Shown here piece after piece: positions 11,861 through 22,556 of a stretch of 64,000 bases of DNA. Position 1 is the first letter of the stretch. Every line of letters begins with the position of its first letter. The notes under the pieces were generated by a model that worked only from the letters and a program-made list of their open reading frames with translations, did no database searches and was not told where the DNA came from. Source of the stretch: Aeromicrobium ginsengisoli (GTDB taxonomy: Bacteria; Actinomycetota; Actinomycetes; Propionibacteriales; Nocardioidaceae); assembly GCF_004134905.2 (NCBI RefSeq), contig NZ_SDPQ02000004.1, positions 205,377 to 269,376 on the forward strand. Direction: 5' to 3'. The position numbers were made by a program, and so were the translations under genes.

Positions 11861-11913
11861 TTGTCACACCGTACACCGTATGATGTAATCTCCAGCAACT
11901 CAGTACGACGTAC
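11861..11913 (+). promoter_or_regulatory. Promoter and operator-like palindromes between the TetR gene and ABC exporter
   Basis: On the plus strand TTGTCA (11861-11866) and TGTAAT (11884-11889) stand 17 bases apart, a good sigma70-type promoter for the exporter. An imperfect 16-bp palindrome TACACCGTATGATGTA (11872-11887) lies between the -35 and -10, and a second, GTACGACGTAC (11903-11913), lies just downstream. Either is placed to let the divergent TetR protein block the polymerase. Confidence 0.5.
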
Positions 11914-11928
11914 GGAAAAGAGACCCAG

Positions 11929-12891
11929 ATGATTCACACCCAGCAACTGACCCGGACCTTCGAGTCCGGCAAGGAGACCGTCGAGGCGGTGCGCGGCATC
12001 GACCTGGACGTCGCCGAGGGCGAGCTCGTCGCATTCCTCGGCCCCAACGGCGCGGGCAAGTCGACGACGCTGCGCATGCTGACCAGCCTGCTGCCGCCCA
12101 CGTCGGGCACGGCGACGGTCGCCGGCATCGACGTCACGGCCGATCCGGCCGGCGTTCGCAGCCGCATCGGCTACATCGGCCAGAAGGACGGCGCCGGCCA
12201 CAACTACCGCGTGTGGGACGAGCTGCTCATGCAGGGCCGGTTCTACGGGCTCGACAAGCAGCGGGCCACCGAGCGGGCGGACGAGCTGCTCGGCACGTTG
12301 GACCTCGAGGGCATGAAGATGCGCAAGGTCAGCACCCTGTCGGGCGGCCAGAAGCGACGGCTCGACATCGCGCTCGGACTCATCCACGAGCCGGCGCTGT
12401 TGTTTCTCGACGAGCCGTCGACCGGCATGGATCCGCAGAACCGGGCCAACCTCTGGGACCACATCCTGCGCCTGCGCGAGGAGTTCGGCACGACCATCGT
12501 GCTGACGACGCACTACCTGGAGGAGGCCGACACGATGGCCGAGCGGGTCGTCGTGATCGACCACGGCCGGATCATCGCCGACGACACCGCAGAGGCGCTC
12601 AAGGCCGAGCAGGCCGGCGACCGGATCACCGTGACGGTCAGCGCCGACGACCTGCCCACGACCCGTGAGGTCGTCGGTCAGGCCGGCACGGAGGTCGAGG
12701 AGGTGCCGGCCGACGGCTGCGCGGCCATCTCGTTCCGCGTCGATGCCGGACCGGTCGCCCTGCCTCGTGTCCTGCACGCCCTCGGCGACAAGGGCGTGGC
12801 CGTCAACGCGGCGACGCTCAAGCAACCCACCCTCGACGACGTCTTCCTCAACCTCACCGGACGCAGCCTGCGCGAAGGAGCAGAAGCATGA
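11929..12891 (+). CDS. ABC transporter ATP-binding protein, DrrA type
   Basis: A 320-residue ATPase of the drug-export (daunorubicin resistance, DrrA) subfamily that would energise the permease encoded next. Walker A GPNGAGKST (38-46), signature LSGGQ (137-141) and Walker B LLFLDEP (157-163) are intact, followed by STGMDPQ. The C-terminal extension (about 230-320), ending in PTLDDVFLNLTGRSLR, matches the DrrA C-terminal domain. It overlaps the permease start by four bases (ATGA), so the pair is translated together. The exported compound is unknown; the adjacent TetR regulator suggests a toxic or signalling molecule. Confidence 0.94.
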   Translation: MIHTQQLTRTFESGKETVEAVRGIDLDVAEGELVAFLGPNGAGKSTTLRMLTSLLPPTSGTATVAGIDVTADPAGVRSRIGYIGQKDGAGHNYRVWDELLMQGRFYGLDKQRATERADELLGTLDLEGMKMRKVSTLSGGQKRRLDIALGLIHEPALLFLDEPSTGMDPQNRANLWDHILRLREEFGTTIVLTTHYLEEADTMAERVVVIDHGRIIADDTAEALKAEQAGDRITVTVSADDLPTTREVVGQAGTEVEEVPADGCAAISFRVDAGPVALPRVLHALGDKGVAVNAATLKQPTLDDVFLNLTGRSLREGAEA

Positions 12892-13697
12892 GCACGATCA
12901 CCGATTCCGCCGCCACCTCGGCACGCATGGCCCGCAGCTCCCTCCTAGGCGACATCAAGGCCGTCTGGACGCGGGAGACGCTCACGATCCTGCGCGACCC
13001 GTTCTCATTGATCTTCTCCCTGATCCAGCCGTTGGTGTTCCTCGGCCTGTTCGCCCCGCTCCTGGCCGGCGTCGCCGACGACGGTCTGGGCTTCGGCTCG
13101 ACGCTGCAGTTCTTCCTGCCCGGTGTCGTCGTGATGATCACGATGTTCGGCACGTCGATGACCGGCGCCAACCTGCAGTTCGAGATCATGACCGGTGCGT
13201 TCGAGCGGATCCTCGCGACGCCGCTGGCCCGTCAGGCGCTGCTGATCGGTCGGGCGCTCAAGGAGCTGACGCCGCTGGTCGTCCAGGCGCTGATCATCAC
13301 GTTGGTCGCGGTGCCGTTCGGCTTCGACCTCTACCCGGCGCACATCGTCCTCGGCCTGCTGATCCTCGGCGTGTTCGGCGTCGGCGTCGGTGCCCTCTCG
13401 TACGCCTTGGCGATCGCGACCCGCAAGAACGAGTGGGCGTTCTGGGCGGTGCAACAGTCGTTGCTGTTCCCGTTGCTGATCCTCTCGGGCATGATGCTCC
13501 CGCTCGAGACCGGCCCGGACTGGATGCAGGCGCTGTCGAAGGTCAACCCGCTGACGTACATCGTGGACGCCGAGCGCGTGCTGTTCTCCGGCACGTTCGA
13601 CGACAGCGCCGTGGTCTACGGGATCGTCGCCGCGCTGGTGACCTGCGCGGTCGGCCTCTGGGTCGGCGTCCGCACCGTCACCAAGAGCATCCTCTAG
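12888..13697 (+). CDS. ABC-2 type transporter permease, DrrB type
   Basis: A 269-residue membrane protein with an N-terminal cytoplasmic arm (DIKAVWTRETLTILRDP, near the elbow helix) and six hydrophobic segments at about residues 38-60, 72-95, 122-145, 155-178, 190-208 and 240-260. This is the ABC-2 fold of DrrB-like exporters. It starts inside the end of the ATPase gene (ATGA at 12888). A long terminator hairpin begins four bases after the TAG stop, so the operon has two genes. Confidence 0.92.
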   Translation: MSTITDSAATSARMARSSLLGDIKAVWTRETLTILRDPFSLIFSLIQPLVFLGLFAPLLAGVADDGLGFGSTLQFFLPGVVVMITMFGTSMTGANLQFEIMTGAFERILATPLARQALLIGRALKELTPLVVQALIITLVAVPFGFDLYPAHIVLGLLILGVFGVGVGALSYALAIATRKNEWAFWAVQQSLLFPLLILSGMMLPLETGPDWMQALSKVNPLTYIVDAERVLFSGTFDDSAVVYGIVAALVTCAVGLWVGVRTVTKSIL

Positions 13698-13700
13698 GTA

Positions 13701-13749
13701 GATGCACGAAACGCCCCTCCCGATCATCGGGAGGGGCGCTTCGTACATC
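13701..13749 (+). terminator. Strong terminator after the ABC exporter operon
   Basis: CGCCCCTCCCG (13712-13722) pairs with CGGGAGGGGCG (13728-13738) around a 5-base loop. The stem extends outward with two mismatches through GATG/CATC to 13701 and 13749, a total of about 20 pairs. The remaining gap to 13878 shows no gene. Confidence 0.85.
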
Positions 13750-13878
13750 TCAACCTCAGCCGGCGAGCGACACATCCAACCCGAGCTCGCAAGGACCACG
13801 TCTCAGGTCTAGCTGTGCGACACCGTTACCGATCGCAACCGAAGCGGCCGGTCGCCGCGATCGCACCGTGCAAAGGGC

Positions 13879-14991
13879 TCATTGACCCCAAGCACTATCC
13901 CAACCATCTACTTCGTCCGCGCGGCGGGAGGCGGGGCCGGTGTAGATCGCGGAGGGACGGATCAGGCGGCCCGTGCGCTTCTGCTCCAGGATGTGCGCGC
14001 TCCAGCCGGCCGTGCGGGCCGACGTGAACATCGCGGTGAACATGTGCGGCGGGACCTCGGCGTAGTCGAGGACGATCGCGGCCCAGAACTCGACGTTGGT
14101 CTCGAGCACGCGGTCGGGGCGGCGCTCGCGGAGCTCCTTGAGCGCGGCCTCCTCGAGCGCGACGGCAACTTCGGCGCGCGGGGCATTGAGCTCCTTGGCC
14201 GTGCGTCGCAGGGTGCGCGCACGCGGATCCTCGGCGCGGTAGACACGGTGGCCGAAGCCCATGAGGCGCTCACCGCTGTCGAGCAGCCCCTTGACGTACG
14301 CCGTGGCGTCGCCGGACTTCTCGACCTCTTCGATCATCGTCAGCACGCGGGCCGGAGCACCGCCGTGCAGGGGGCCGGACATCGCGCCGACGGCACCCGA
14401 CAGGGCGGCGGCGGCGTCGGCGCCCGTTGAGGCGATGACGCGGGCCGTGAACGTCGAGGCGTTCATGCCGTGCTCGGCGGCCGACACCCAGTAGGCGTCG
14501 ATGGCCTTGGCGTGGTTGGGGTTGACCTCGCCGCGCCAGCGGGTCAGGAAGCGTTCGGTGATCGTCGAGCACTTGTCGATCTCGGACTGCGACACCATCG
14601 GCTGGCCGACACCGCGCGCGGCCTGGGCGACATAGGAAAGGACCATGACCGCAGCGCGGGCAAGGTCCTCTCGAGCCTGGACGTCATCGATGTCATAGAG
14701 CTGCTTCATGCCCCACGCGGGAGCGGTCAGCGCGATCGCGCTCTGTACGTCGGCGCGGATGTCGCCGGAGTGGACCGGGATCGGGAACGGCTCGGCGGGC
14801 GGCAGGCCCGGCTCGTAGGCTCCGTCGACCAGAAGGCCCCAGATCTTCTCGAACGGCACGCGGCCGACGAGGTCGTCGATGTCGACACCGCGATAGCGCA
14901 GTGCAGACCCTTCCTTGTCGGGTTCGGCGATCTCGCTCTCGAACGCTACGACGCCTTCAAGTCCATGGTGCACTTCAGTCATACGCTGCAT
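13879..14991 (-). CDS. Citrate synthase (type II / 2 family)
   Basis: A 370-residue enzyme that condenses acetyl-CoA and oxaloacetate. Family motifs are visible: HGMNASTF with the first active-site histidine, GPLHGGAP with the CoA-side loop, GFGHRVYR with the second histidine, and the ETNVEFWAAIVL region holding the catalytic Asp zone. The length and motifs suit the shorter actinobacterial citrate synthase 2; methylcitrate synthase, which would fit the propionate genes nearby, is a relative that cannot be excluded. The ATG at 14991 follows an AGGG site; the ATG at 14982 is three codons in. Divergent from pdxH with 27 bp between starts. Confidence 0.9.
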   Translation of the reverse strand: MQRMTEVHHGLEGVVAFESEIAEPDKEGSALRYRGVDIDDLVGRVPFEKIWGLLVDGAYEPGLPPAEPFPIPVHSGDIRADVQSAIALTAPAWGMKQLYDIDDVQAREDLARAAVMVLSYVAQAARGVGQPMVSQSEIDKCSTITERFLTRWRGEVNPNHAKAIDAYWVSAAEHGMNASTFTARVIASTGADAAAALSGAVGAMSGPLHGGAPARVLTMIEEVEKSGDATAYVKGLLDSGERLMGFGHRVYRAEDPRARTLRRTAKELNAPRAEVAVALEEAALKELRERRPDRVLETNVEFWAAIVLDYAEVPPHMFTAMFTSARTAGWSAHILEQKRTGRLIRPSAIYTGPASRRADEVDGWDSAWGQ

Positions 14992-15018
14992 TCTGCCCTG
15001 CGTCGTTACCGTGGAGTC

Positions 15019-15663
15019 ATGGAGACCCCTGATTTGGCGCGGATGCGTGAGGAGTACGCCCGCGAAGGCCTCGACGAGGCGACCGCCGGCGATGATCCGC
15101 TGGCATTGCTGGGGCGCTGGCTCAACGAGGCGATCGACGCCGGTGTGCACGAGCCCAACGCCATGGCGCTCGCGACGGCGACGGCCGACGGGCGCCCCTC
15201 GACGCGCATCGTGCTGCTCAAGGGGCTGGACGATCGCGGGCTCACGTTCTTCACCGGCTACGAGTCGCGCAAGGGCGCCGAGCTCGAGGCCAACCCGTGG
15301 GCCGCAGCGGTGATGCTGTGGCATCCGTTGCAGCGCCAGGTGCGCGTCGAGGGCCGGGTGACCCGCATCGACGAGGCCGAGTCGGACGCCTACTTCCAGT
15401 CCAGGCCGCGAGGCTCGCAGATCGGCGCCGTCGCGTCGCCGCAGTCCCGCACGATCGCGAGCCGCGAGGTGCTGGAGCGGCGGGTCGCCGAGGTCGAGCG
15501 GGTGTTCGAGGGCCAGGAGGTCGTACGCCCGCCGGTGTGGGGTGGCTATCGGATCGCGCTCGACTCGGTCGAGTTCTGGCAGGGCCGGCAGAGCCGTCTG
15601 CACGATCGCATCCGCTACCTCCGCCAAGGCGACGGCTGGCGCCGTGACCGGTTGGCGCCTTAG
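15019..15663 (+). CDS. pdxH: Pyridoxamine 5'-phosphate oxidase
   Basis: A 214-residue FMN enzyme that oxidises pyridoxine or pyridoxamine phosphate to PLP. Recognisable parts are PSTRIVLLKGLDDRG with the FMN-contacting Arg, FFTGYESRKGAEL, the SRPRGSQIGA loop and the C-terminal EFWQGRQSRLHDR, which binds the substrate phosphate. These appear in the order and spacing of the PdxH family. The TAG stop overlaps the stop of the convergent rmlCD gene, so the two transcripts share their last bases. PLP supply would serve SerC nearby, but there is no operon link. Confidence 0.95.
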   Translation: METPDLARMREEYAREGLDEATAGDDPLALLGRWLNEAIDAGVHEPNAMALATATADGRPSTRIVLLKGLDDRGLTFFTGYESRKGAELEANPWAAAVMLWHPLQRQVRVEGRVTRIDEAESDAYFQSRPRGSQIGAVASPQSRTIASREVLERRVAEVERVFEGQEVVRPPVWGGYRIALDSVEFWQGRQSRLHDRIRYLRQGDGWRRDRLAP

Positions 15664-16967
15664 GGCGTACGGGGCGCGAGGGTGCTGTGCTGCGGGCGCG
15701 GGGCCAGCTGCTTGTCGGTGCCGTAGGACTCGGTCGACACCCCGATGACGTCGTCGGCGCTGCGGCCCTCGGCGACGAACACCTCGCGGGCGATGTCGGC
15801 CCAGGACCGGGGCTCACCGCCGCCGGTGATGTGGTGGATGCCGTACGGCGCTCCGGACGACAGCAGCCCGACGATCCCGTCGGCCAGCTCGCGGGCCGTG
15901 GTGAGCCGGCCGAACTGGTCATCGACGACCTGTGGGCGTACGCCGTTGCGGGCCAGCCGTTGCATCGTGGCGACGAAGTTGGCGCCGTCGCCGACGACCC
16001 AGCTGGTGCGCACGACGTAGTGCTGGGGGACCGTCGAGGTCACCGCTTCACCGGCCGCCTTGGTCTGGCCGTAGACGCCGAGCGGCGAGACCGGCTCATC
16101 GACGGTGTGGTCCGGCTCGGTGCCGTCGAAGACGTAGTCGGACGAGACCGTCACGAGCGTCAGCCGGTGCTGGATCGCGATCCTGGCGAGCGCGGCGACC
16201 GCGGTGACGTTGACGGCCCATGCCTGGCGTCGCCCTTCAGGCGTCTCGGCGGCGTCGACGGCGGTGTAGGCGGCGGCGTTGATGATCGTGTCGACGTCGT
16301 CCCAGCGCACGCGGTCGTACGTCGAGGGATCCGCCAGGTCGAGGTCGGCCCGCGTCAGTGCGAGCGCGTCGGGCAGGGCTTCGCGGAGCGCGCGGCCCAG
16401 CTGTCCGTCGGCGCCGAGGATCACCGAGCGCCGGGGCGGCACCGGGACGACGTCGGCCAGGCGCGGGTGGTCGCGATCCTTGTCGGAGATCTCGACGAGC
16501 GGCAGGGGCCAGGGGATGTTGACGGTCTCGTCGGCGAGGTTGAGGTTGGCGTACTCCGCCTCGGAGCTCCAGTGCGCGTTGACGAGGTAGGAGTAGGCCG
16601 TGCCGTCCTCGAGCGTCTGATAGCTGTTGGCGACGCCGCGCGGCACGAACACCGCCGTGCCCGGGTCGAGCTCGACGGTGTGGGTCGCGCCGAACGACTC
16701 GCCCGCCCGCAGGTCGACCCATGCGGCGAAGACCCGGCCGGTGGCGATCGACACGAGCTTGTCCCAGGGCTCGGCGTGGATGCCGCGGGTCGTGCCGGCC
16801 GAGGTGTTGAAGGCGACGTTGTGCTGCACGGGGCCGAAGTCGGGCAGTCCGGCGCCGACCATCTTGGCGCGCTGCCAGTTCTCCTTGAACCAGCCGCGGC
16901 CGTCGGCGTGCACCGCCAGGCGTACGACCAGCAGCCCCGGGATCGGGGTCGTCTCCACAGTGCTCAT
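15660..16967 (-). CDS. rmlCD: Fused dTDP-4-dehydrorhamnose 3,5-epimerase / reductase
   Basis: One 435-residue chain carries both final steps of dTDP-L-rhamnose synthesis. Residues about 1-175 are a cupin RmlC epimerase with the catalytic histidine in RGIH (H64). Residues about 180-435 are an extended SDR RmlD reductase with GADGQLG (185-191) and the YxxxK pair Y299/K303. Such fusions occur in some actinobacteria and Firmicutes; the usual form is two genes. The ATG start overlaps the stop of a 15-codon leader ORF and lies inside an inverted-repeat arm. Rhamnose made this way would go to cell-wall glycans. It is encoded in the same direction as the cytidylyltransferase and rmlB. Confidence 0.93.
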   Translation of the reverse strand: MSTVETTPIPGLLVVRLAVHADGRGWFKENWQRAKMVGAGLPDFGPVQHNVAFNTSAGTTRGIHAEPWDKLVSIATGRVFAAWVDLRAGESFGATHTVELDPGTAVFVPRGVANSYQTLEDGTAYSYLVNAHWSSEAEYANLNLADETVNIPWPLPLVEISDKDRDHPRLADVVPVPPRRSVILGADGQLGRALREALPDALALTRADLDLADPSTYDRVRWDDVDTIINAAAYTAVDAAETPEGRRQAWAVNVTAVAALARIAIQHRLTLVTVSSDYVFDGTEPDHTVDEPVSPLGVYGQTKAAGEAVTSTVPQHYVVRTSWVVGDGANFVATMQRLARNGVRPQVVDDQFGRLTTARELADGIVGLLSSGAPYGIHHITGGGEPRSWADIAREVFVAEGRSADDVIGVSTESYGTDKQLAPRPQHSTLAPRTP

Positions 16968-17014
16968 GTCATCACCCTCAAGACAAGCCGACGATACGAG
17001 GGCGATGACATGAG
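16963..17014 (-). promoter_or_regulatory. Inverted repeat that encloses the rmlCD ribosome site and start codon
   Basis: Arms at 16963-16979 and 16998-17014 are 17 bases each and match at 16 positions (the mismatch would be a G-U pair in one orientation), with an 18-base loop. In the mRNA the downstream arm contains GAGGGTGATGAC and the ATG of rmlCD, so folding would hide both. The upstream arm contains the ATG of the leader ORF. Confidence 0.7.
16964..17011 (-). CDS. 15-residue leader peptide ORF before rmlCD (putative)
   Basis: The frame encodes MSSPSYRRLVLRVMT and ends with TGA overlapping the rmlCD ATG (ATGA at 16967-16964). A strong ribosome site, GAGGGG, stands five bases before its ATG. 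Ribosomes on this ORF would open the inverted repeat and deliver themselves at the rmlCD start, so it looks like a device for coupled translation. No run of regulatory codons is seen. Confidence 0.5.
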   Translation of the reverse strand: MSSPSYRRLVLRVMT

Positions 17015-17043
17015 TGCCCCTCGGTCCACTCGCTGGCGCCCGC

Positions 17044-19437
<2,394 letters not shown>

Positions 19438-19507
19438 ACGCCTGCTGTTCATCCGGCAGCCACCTGGTTGCCGGGGTTGCGTCACGCGGCGCCGCCATCG
19501 TGGAGGC

Positions 19508-20173
19508 ATGACAGCAATCGCGCTGACCCTCGCGCTGGGCTTCGGCCTGGCCTTCGCCGAGTCCGGTCTCGGCCTCGGGATCGTGCTGCCCGGTGAGACG
19601 GCGATCGTCGTGCTGGCCGCCACGATGGGCTCGCCCGCAGAGATGGTTGCTCTCGGCATCGTCGTGATGCTCGGCGCCACGTGCGGCGACCACGTCGGCT
19701 ACCTCCTGGGCCGTCACTATGGCGACTCGCTGCGTGAGACCAAGGCAGTCAAGCGCCTCGGTGTGCGCCACTACGACCGCGCGACAGACCTGCTGCGGCG
19801 TCGCGGCGGGCTCGCGGTGTTCGCCACGCGCCTCGTGCCGATCGTACGAACCCTCACGCCGGCCGCCGCTGGTGCCTCAGGCCTGGAGTACCGCAGGTTC
19901 GCGCCCGCCTCCCTCGCTGGTTCCGCGACGTGGTCCGCGGCGTACGTCGGCGGCGGCTCGACCGTGGCCGCGGTCACCGCGATGACGACCGACGCGTTCG
20001 GCCGGGCCACCTGGCTGTTGCTGGTGCTGCTGGCACTGGCCCTGATCCCGGTGCTGATCATTCGCACCGTCGTGGGCGTACGCCCGGTGTCTGCCGCACC
20101 GGACGTGGCGTCCCTCGAGCTCGCTGCCCGGCGGTCGAGGTTCTCGCCGCTGGTCAGCGACCTCCAGCACTAG
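19508..20173 (+). CDS. DedA-family membrane protein
   Basis: A 221-residue integral membrane protein with the family elements ESGLGLGIVLPGET (re-entrant loop with its Glu), CGDHVGYLLGRHYG and the arginine-containing FATRLVPIVRTLTP. DedA proteins are undecaprenyl-phosphate or lipid flippases or scramblases, often linked to pH and membrane-potential stress. It has about five hydrophobic segments; the last 25 residues are soluble. Its stop overlaps the convergent small membrane protein gene by four bases. A second DedA gene is at 55.5 kb. Confidence 0.88.
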   Translation: MTAIALTLALGFGLAFAESGLGLGIVLPGETAIVVLAATMGSPAEMVALGIVVMLGATCGDHVGYLLGRHYGDSLRETKAVKRLGVRHYDRATDLLRRRGGLAVFATRLVPIVRTLTPAAAGASGLEYRRFAPASLAGSATWSAAYVGGGSTVAAVTAMTTDAFGRATWLLLVLLALALIPVLIIRTVVGVRPVSAAPDVASLELAARRSRFSPLVSDLQH

Positions 20174-20463
20174 AGGATGAGCACGCCGGCGACGACCGCG
20201 GGGACGGCGCCGAGCAGGATCCACGGCGCGAACGCCGGACGACGATGCACCAGCCGGATCGCGCCGAGCGCGACGATCCCGATGACCGCCATGACGGCCA
20301 GCAGGATCGTGCCGTCGCTGCGGCGGCCGTCGTCCACGATGCTGCGGATCACCGCCACCAGCGCGCCGATGGGGAACGACGAGACGGCGAGGATCAGGAA
20401 CGACACGACCCATCGCTGCACCTGCTCGGTCGTGAGCTCGCGGCGTACGCGTGTCCTGGCCAT
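20170..20463 (-). CDS. Small three-helix membrane protein, unknown
   Basis: A 97-residue protein with a basic N-terminal helix and three hydrophobic segments (about residues 17-37, 50-66 and 75-97). I do not recognise a family. It follows the MFS gene in the same direction with 44 bases between and ends overlapping the DedA stop. The ATG at 20463 is used; GTG at 20469 adds two residues. Codon choice is like the neighbours, so it looks like a real gene. Confidence 0.6.
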   Translation of the reverse strand: MARTRVRRELTTEQVQRWVVSFLILAVSSFPIGALVAVIRSIVDDGRRSDGTILLAVMAVIGIVALGAIRLVHRRPAFAPWILLGAVPAVVAGVLIL

Positions 20464-20507
20464 GGGCACAGTATGTGCCCGGGCGTCCGGGACAGGCGCG
20501 GCGCCGG

Positions 20508-21794
20508 TCAGTCCCGCAGGGGCCCGCTGATCCGGTAGCGGACGAACGACGGCACCGCGAGCGAGGCGATCACGACGCCGACGACGACGAGGGCGCCGCC
20601 ACCGGCCGATGCCGCCGCCGTGCCGACCGCGACAGCCGTGGCGCCGTGCAGGGTGTCGGCAATGCGGGGACCGCCGGCGACGACGACGATGAAGACCCCT
20701 TGCAGCCGGCCGCGCACGGCGTCATCGGCCGCGGACTGCAGCATGCTGCTCCGGAACGCGGCCGACGCGGTGTCGGCGGCGCCGCCGATCACGAGCATCA
20801 GGAGCGCCAGGACCAGCATGGGCGTGCGCCAGTGGTCGGCGAGGCCGACTCCGGTGCCGAACCCGATCATCGACAGGCCCCAGACGACGATGCAGACGAT
20901 GACGGCCCGACCCTGTCGCTCGACGCGGGAGACCCAGCCGCTGAAGATACCGCCGATCACGGCTCCGGCGGGGATCGCTGCGAACAACAGGGCGAACACC
21001 AGGCCGCCGTTGTCGGGACCGCCGAAGTCGAGGTGGGCGATCTCGGGGAACAGCGCCCGTGGCATGCCGAAGACCATCGCGATGAGGTCGACGACGAACG
21101 ACATCAGCAGCACGGGCTGCGTGCGCAGATAGGTGAAGCCCTCGACGACGGCCTTGATCCCAGGCACGCCGGCGGCAGCGTCGAGCACCGGGAGGCGAGG
21201 CAGCCGGATGACGGCGCTGAGCGTCGCGAACAGCGTGAACGTGTCGATCAGGTACATCCACTCGAACCCGATGACCGGGATCAGGACGCCGGCGACCAAC
21301 GGCCCGGCGATCGCGCCGGCCATCATGACCGTCGTGTTGAGCGAGTTGGCGGCCGGCAGCAGCGTCAGGTCGAGCAGCTTGGGCAGCACTGCGCTGCGGG
21401 TGGGCTGGTTGACGGCGAAGAACGCCTGTTGGACCGAGAACAGCGACAGCAGGAGCCACACGTTGCCGTTGCCGGCGGCCGCCTGCAGCCAGAACAGCGC
21501 GCTGGTCACGATCAGCCCCACGGTCGTGAAGATGAGGATCGTGCGGCGGTCGAACACGTCTGCGAGCGCACCGCCGTACAGGCCGAACACGATCAACGGC
21601 ACGAGCCCGAAGACGCCGGCGAGCCCGACGTAGGCCGAGGAGCCGGTGTCGGCGTAGATCTGGGCAGGGACCGCGACGACGGTCAGCTGGGCGCCGACGA
21701 CCGTGATGATGTTGGCGGTCCAGAGCCTGCGGAAGTGCTGGTTGCGCAGCGGCCGGGTGTCGGCGAAGAAATGGGAGAAGGATCGCCGTGCCAC
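20508..21794 (-). CDS. MFS transporter, EntS-like exporter family
   Basis: A 428-residue transporter with about 12 transmembrane helices. After an N-terminal amphipathic arm comes the family stretch LRNQHFRRLWTANIITVVG, then the loop GGALADVFDRR, the MFS loop-2 motif. This layout fits the enterobactin-exporter (EntS/MFS_3) group, whose members export siderophores or drugs. No biosynthetic gene nearby indicates the cargo. It lies downstream of a photolyase and a thioesterase-like gene on the minus strand and may be co-transcribed with them. Confidence 0.85.
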   Translation of the reverse strand: MARRSFSHFFADTRPLRNQHFRRLWTANIITVVGAQLTVVAVPAQIYADTGSSAYVGLAGVFGLVPLIVFGLYGGALADVFDRRTILIFTTVGLIVTSALFWLQAAAGNGNVWLLLSLFSVQQAFFAVNQPTRSAVLPKLLDLTLLPAANSLNTTVMMAGAIAGPLVAGVLIPVIGFEWMYLIDTFTLFATLSAVIRLPRLPVLDAAAGVPGIKAVVEGFTYLRTQPVLLMSFVVDLIAMVFGMPRALFPEIAHLDFGGPDNGGLVFALLFAAIPAGAVIGGIFSGWVSRVERQGRAVIVCIVVWGLSMIGFGTGVGLADHWRTPMLVLALLMLVIGGAADTASAAFRSSMLQSAADDAVRGRLQGVFIVVVAGGPRIADTLHGATAVAVGTAAASAGGGALVVVGVVIASLAVPSFVRYRISGPLRD

Positions 21795-21833
21795 GTCAGG
21801 AGAATCTACGGCACGCGCCCAGCGCGACTCGGG

Positions 21834-22547
21834 TCAGGAGAAGGCGGCGATGTCGATCAGGATCCAGGTCTGCTCGGCGCGACCCAGCAGCTCGCCGTCC
21901 GCGGTGTAGAGCGCGGTGTCGGTCAGGAACTTGCGACCCTCCTGGGACTCCAGGTGGCCGGCCGCGAGACACGGCTCGCCCGCCTGGGGGCGGCGTTCGA
22001 CCTGTGCCGTCATCCGGCCCAGCACCATGGTGTTGCGGCTGAAGTCCGCCGCCCAGCCGCCGGGACAGTCCAATGCGGCCCAGGTGACGGGCAGGTCAAG
22101 GCCGTCCTCGCCGTCGAACGCCTCGTGCGGCGTCCACGGTGCGGCGGTCACGCCGGGGTGGGCCGGGTCGACCGGACCCGCGAACAGGCGCAGCCCGTCG
22201 CCCGCGTCGCGCGCCGTGCCGCAGGTGAAGCAGTGGTCGAACGGGTGATGGGTGAAGCCGGGATAGTGGGCGAGACCCGCGGCTGCCTCCTCGGACGTCG
22301 GGCACGGTGCCACGTCACGCGAGAACGTACCGGGTGCCGCATCGCCGATCACGGCGCCGCCTGCGGTCAGCAGTCGTACGTGGTCGCCGTCGCGCTCCCA
22401 GCTGAGGGGTACGTCCAACGGTGGCGGGATCCGCAATGTCGAGGTGACGGGTCCGTCGCTGTCGACCTCCTGGCCCAGCAGGCCGGCGACGTAGCCGCCG
22501 TTGCCGGAGTGAAGGGGACCGTTGAACTGACCCGGAATCGTGACCAC
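21834..22547 (-). CDS. Possible acyl-CoA thioesterase-like (hotdog) protein
   Basis: A 237-residue soluble protein. The second half (WAALDCPGGWA, later RMTAQVERRP and GRAEQTWILID) resembles a hotdog-fold thioesterase, and the N-terminal GPLHSGNGGYVAGLL looks like the start of another hotdog half, so a double-hotdog is plausible. A HCFTCG motif near residue 110 could bind a metal or be structural. The start is GTG at 22547, nine bases after the photolyase stop. Function beyond this resemblance is uncertain. Confidence 0.5.
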   Translation of the reverse strand: MVTIPGQFNGPLHSGNGGYVAGLLGQEVDSDGPVTSTLRIPPPLDVPLSWERDGDHVRLLTAGGAVIGDAAPGTFSRDVAPCPTSEEAAAGLAHYPGFTHHPFDHCFTCGTARDAGDGLRLFAGPVDPAHPGVTAAPWTPHEAFDGEDGLDLPVTWAALDCPGGWAADFSRNTMVLGRMTAQVERRPQAGEPCLAAGHLESQEGRKFLTDTALYTADGELLGRAEQTWILIDIAAFS

Positions 22548-22556
22548 ATGACAACC

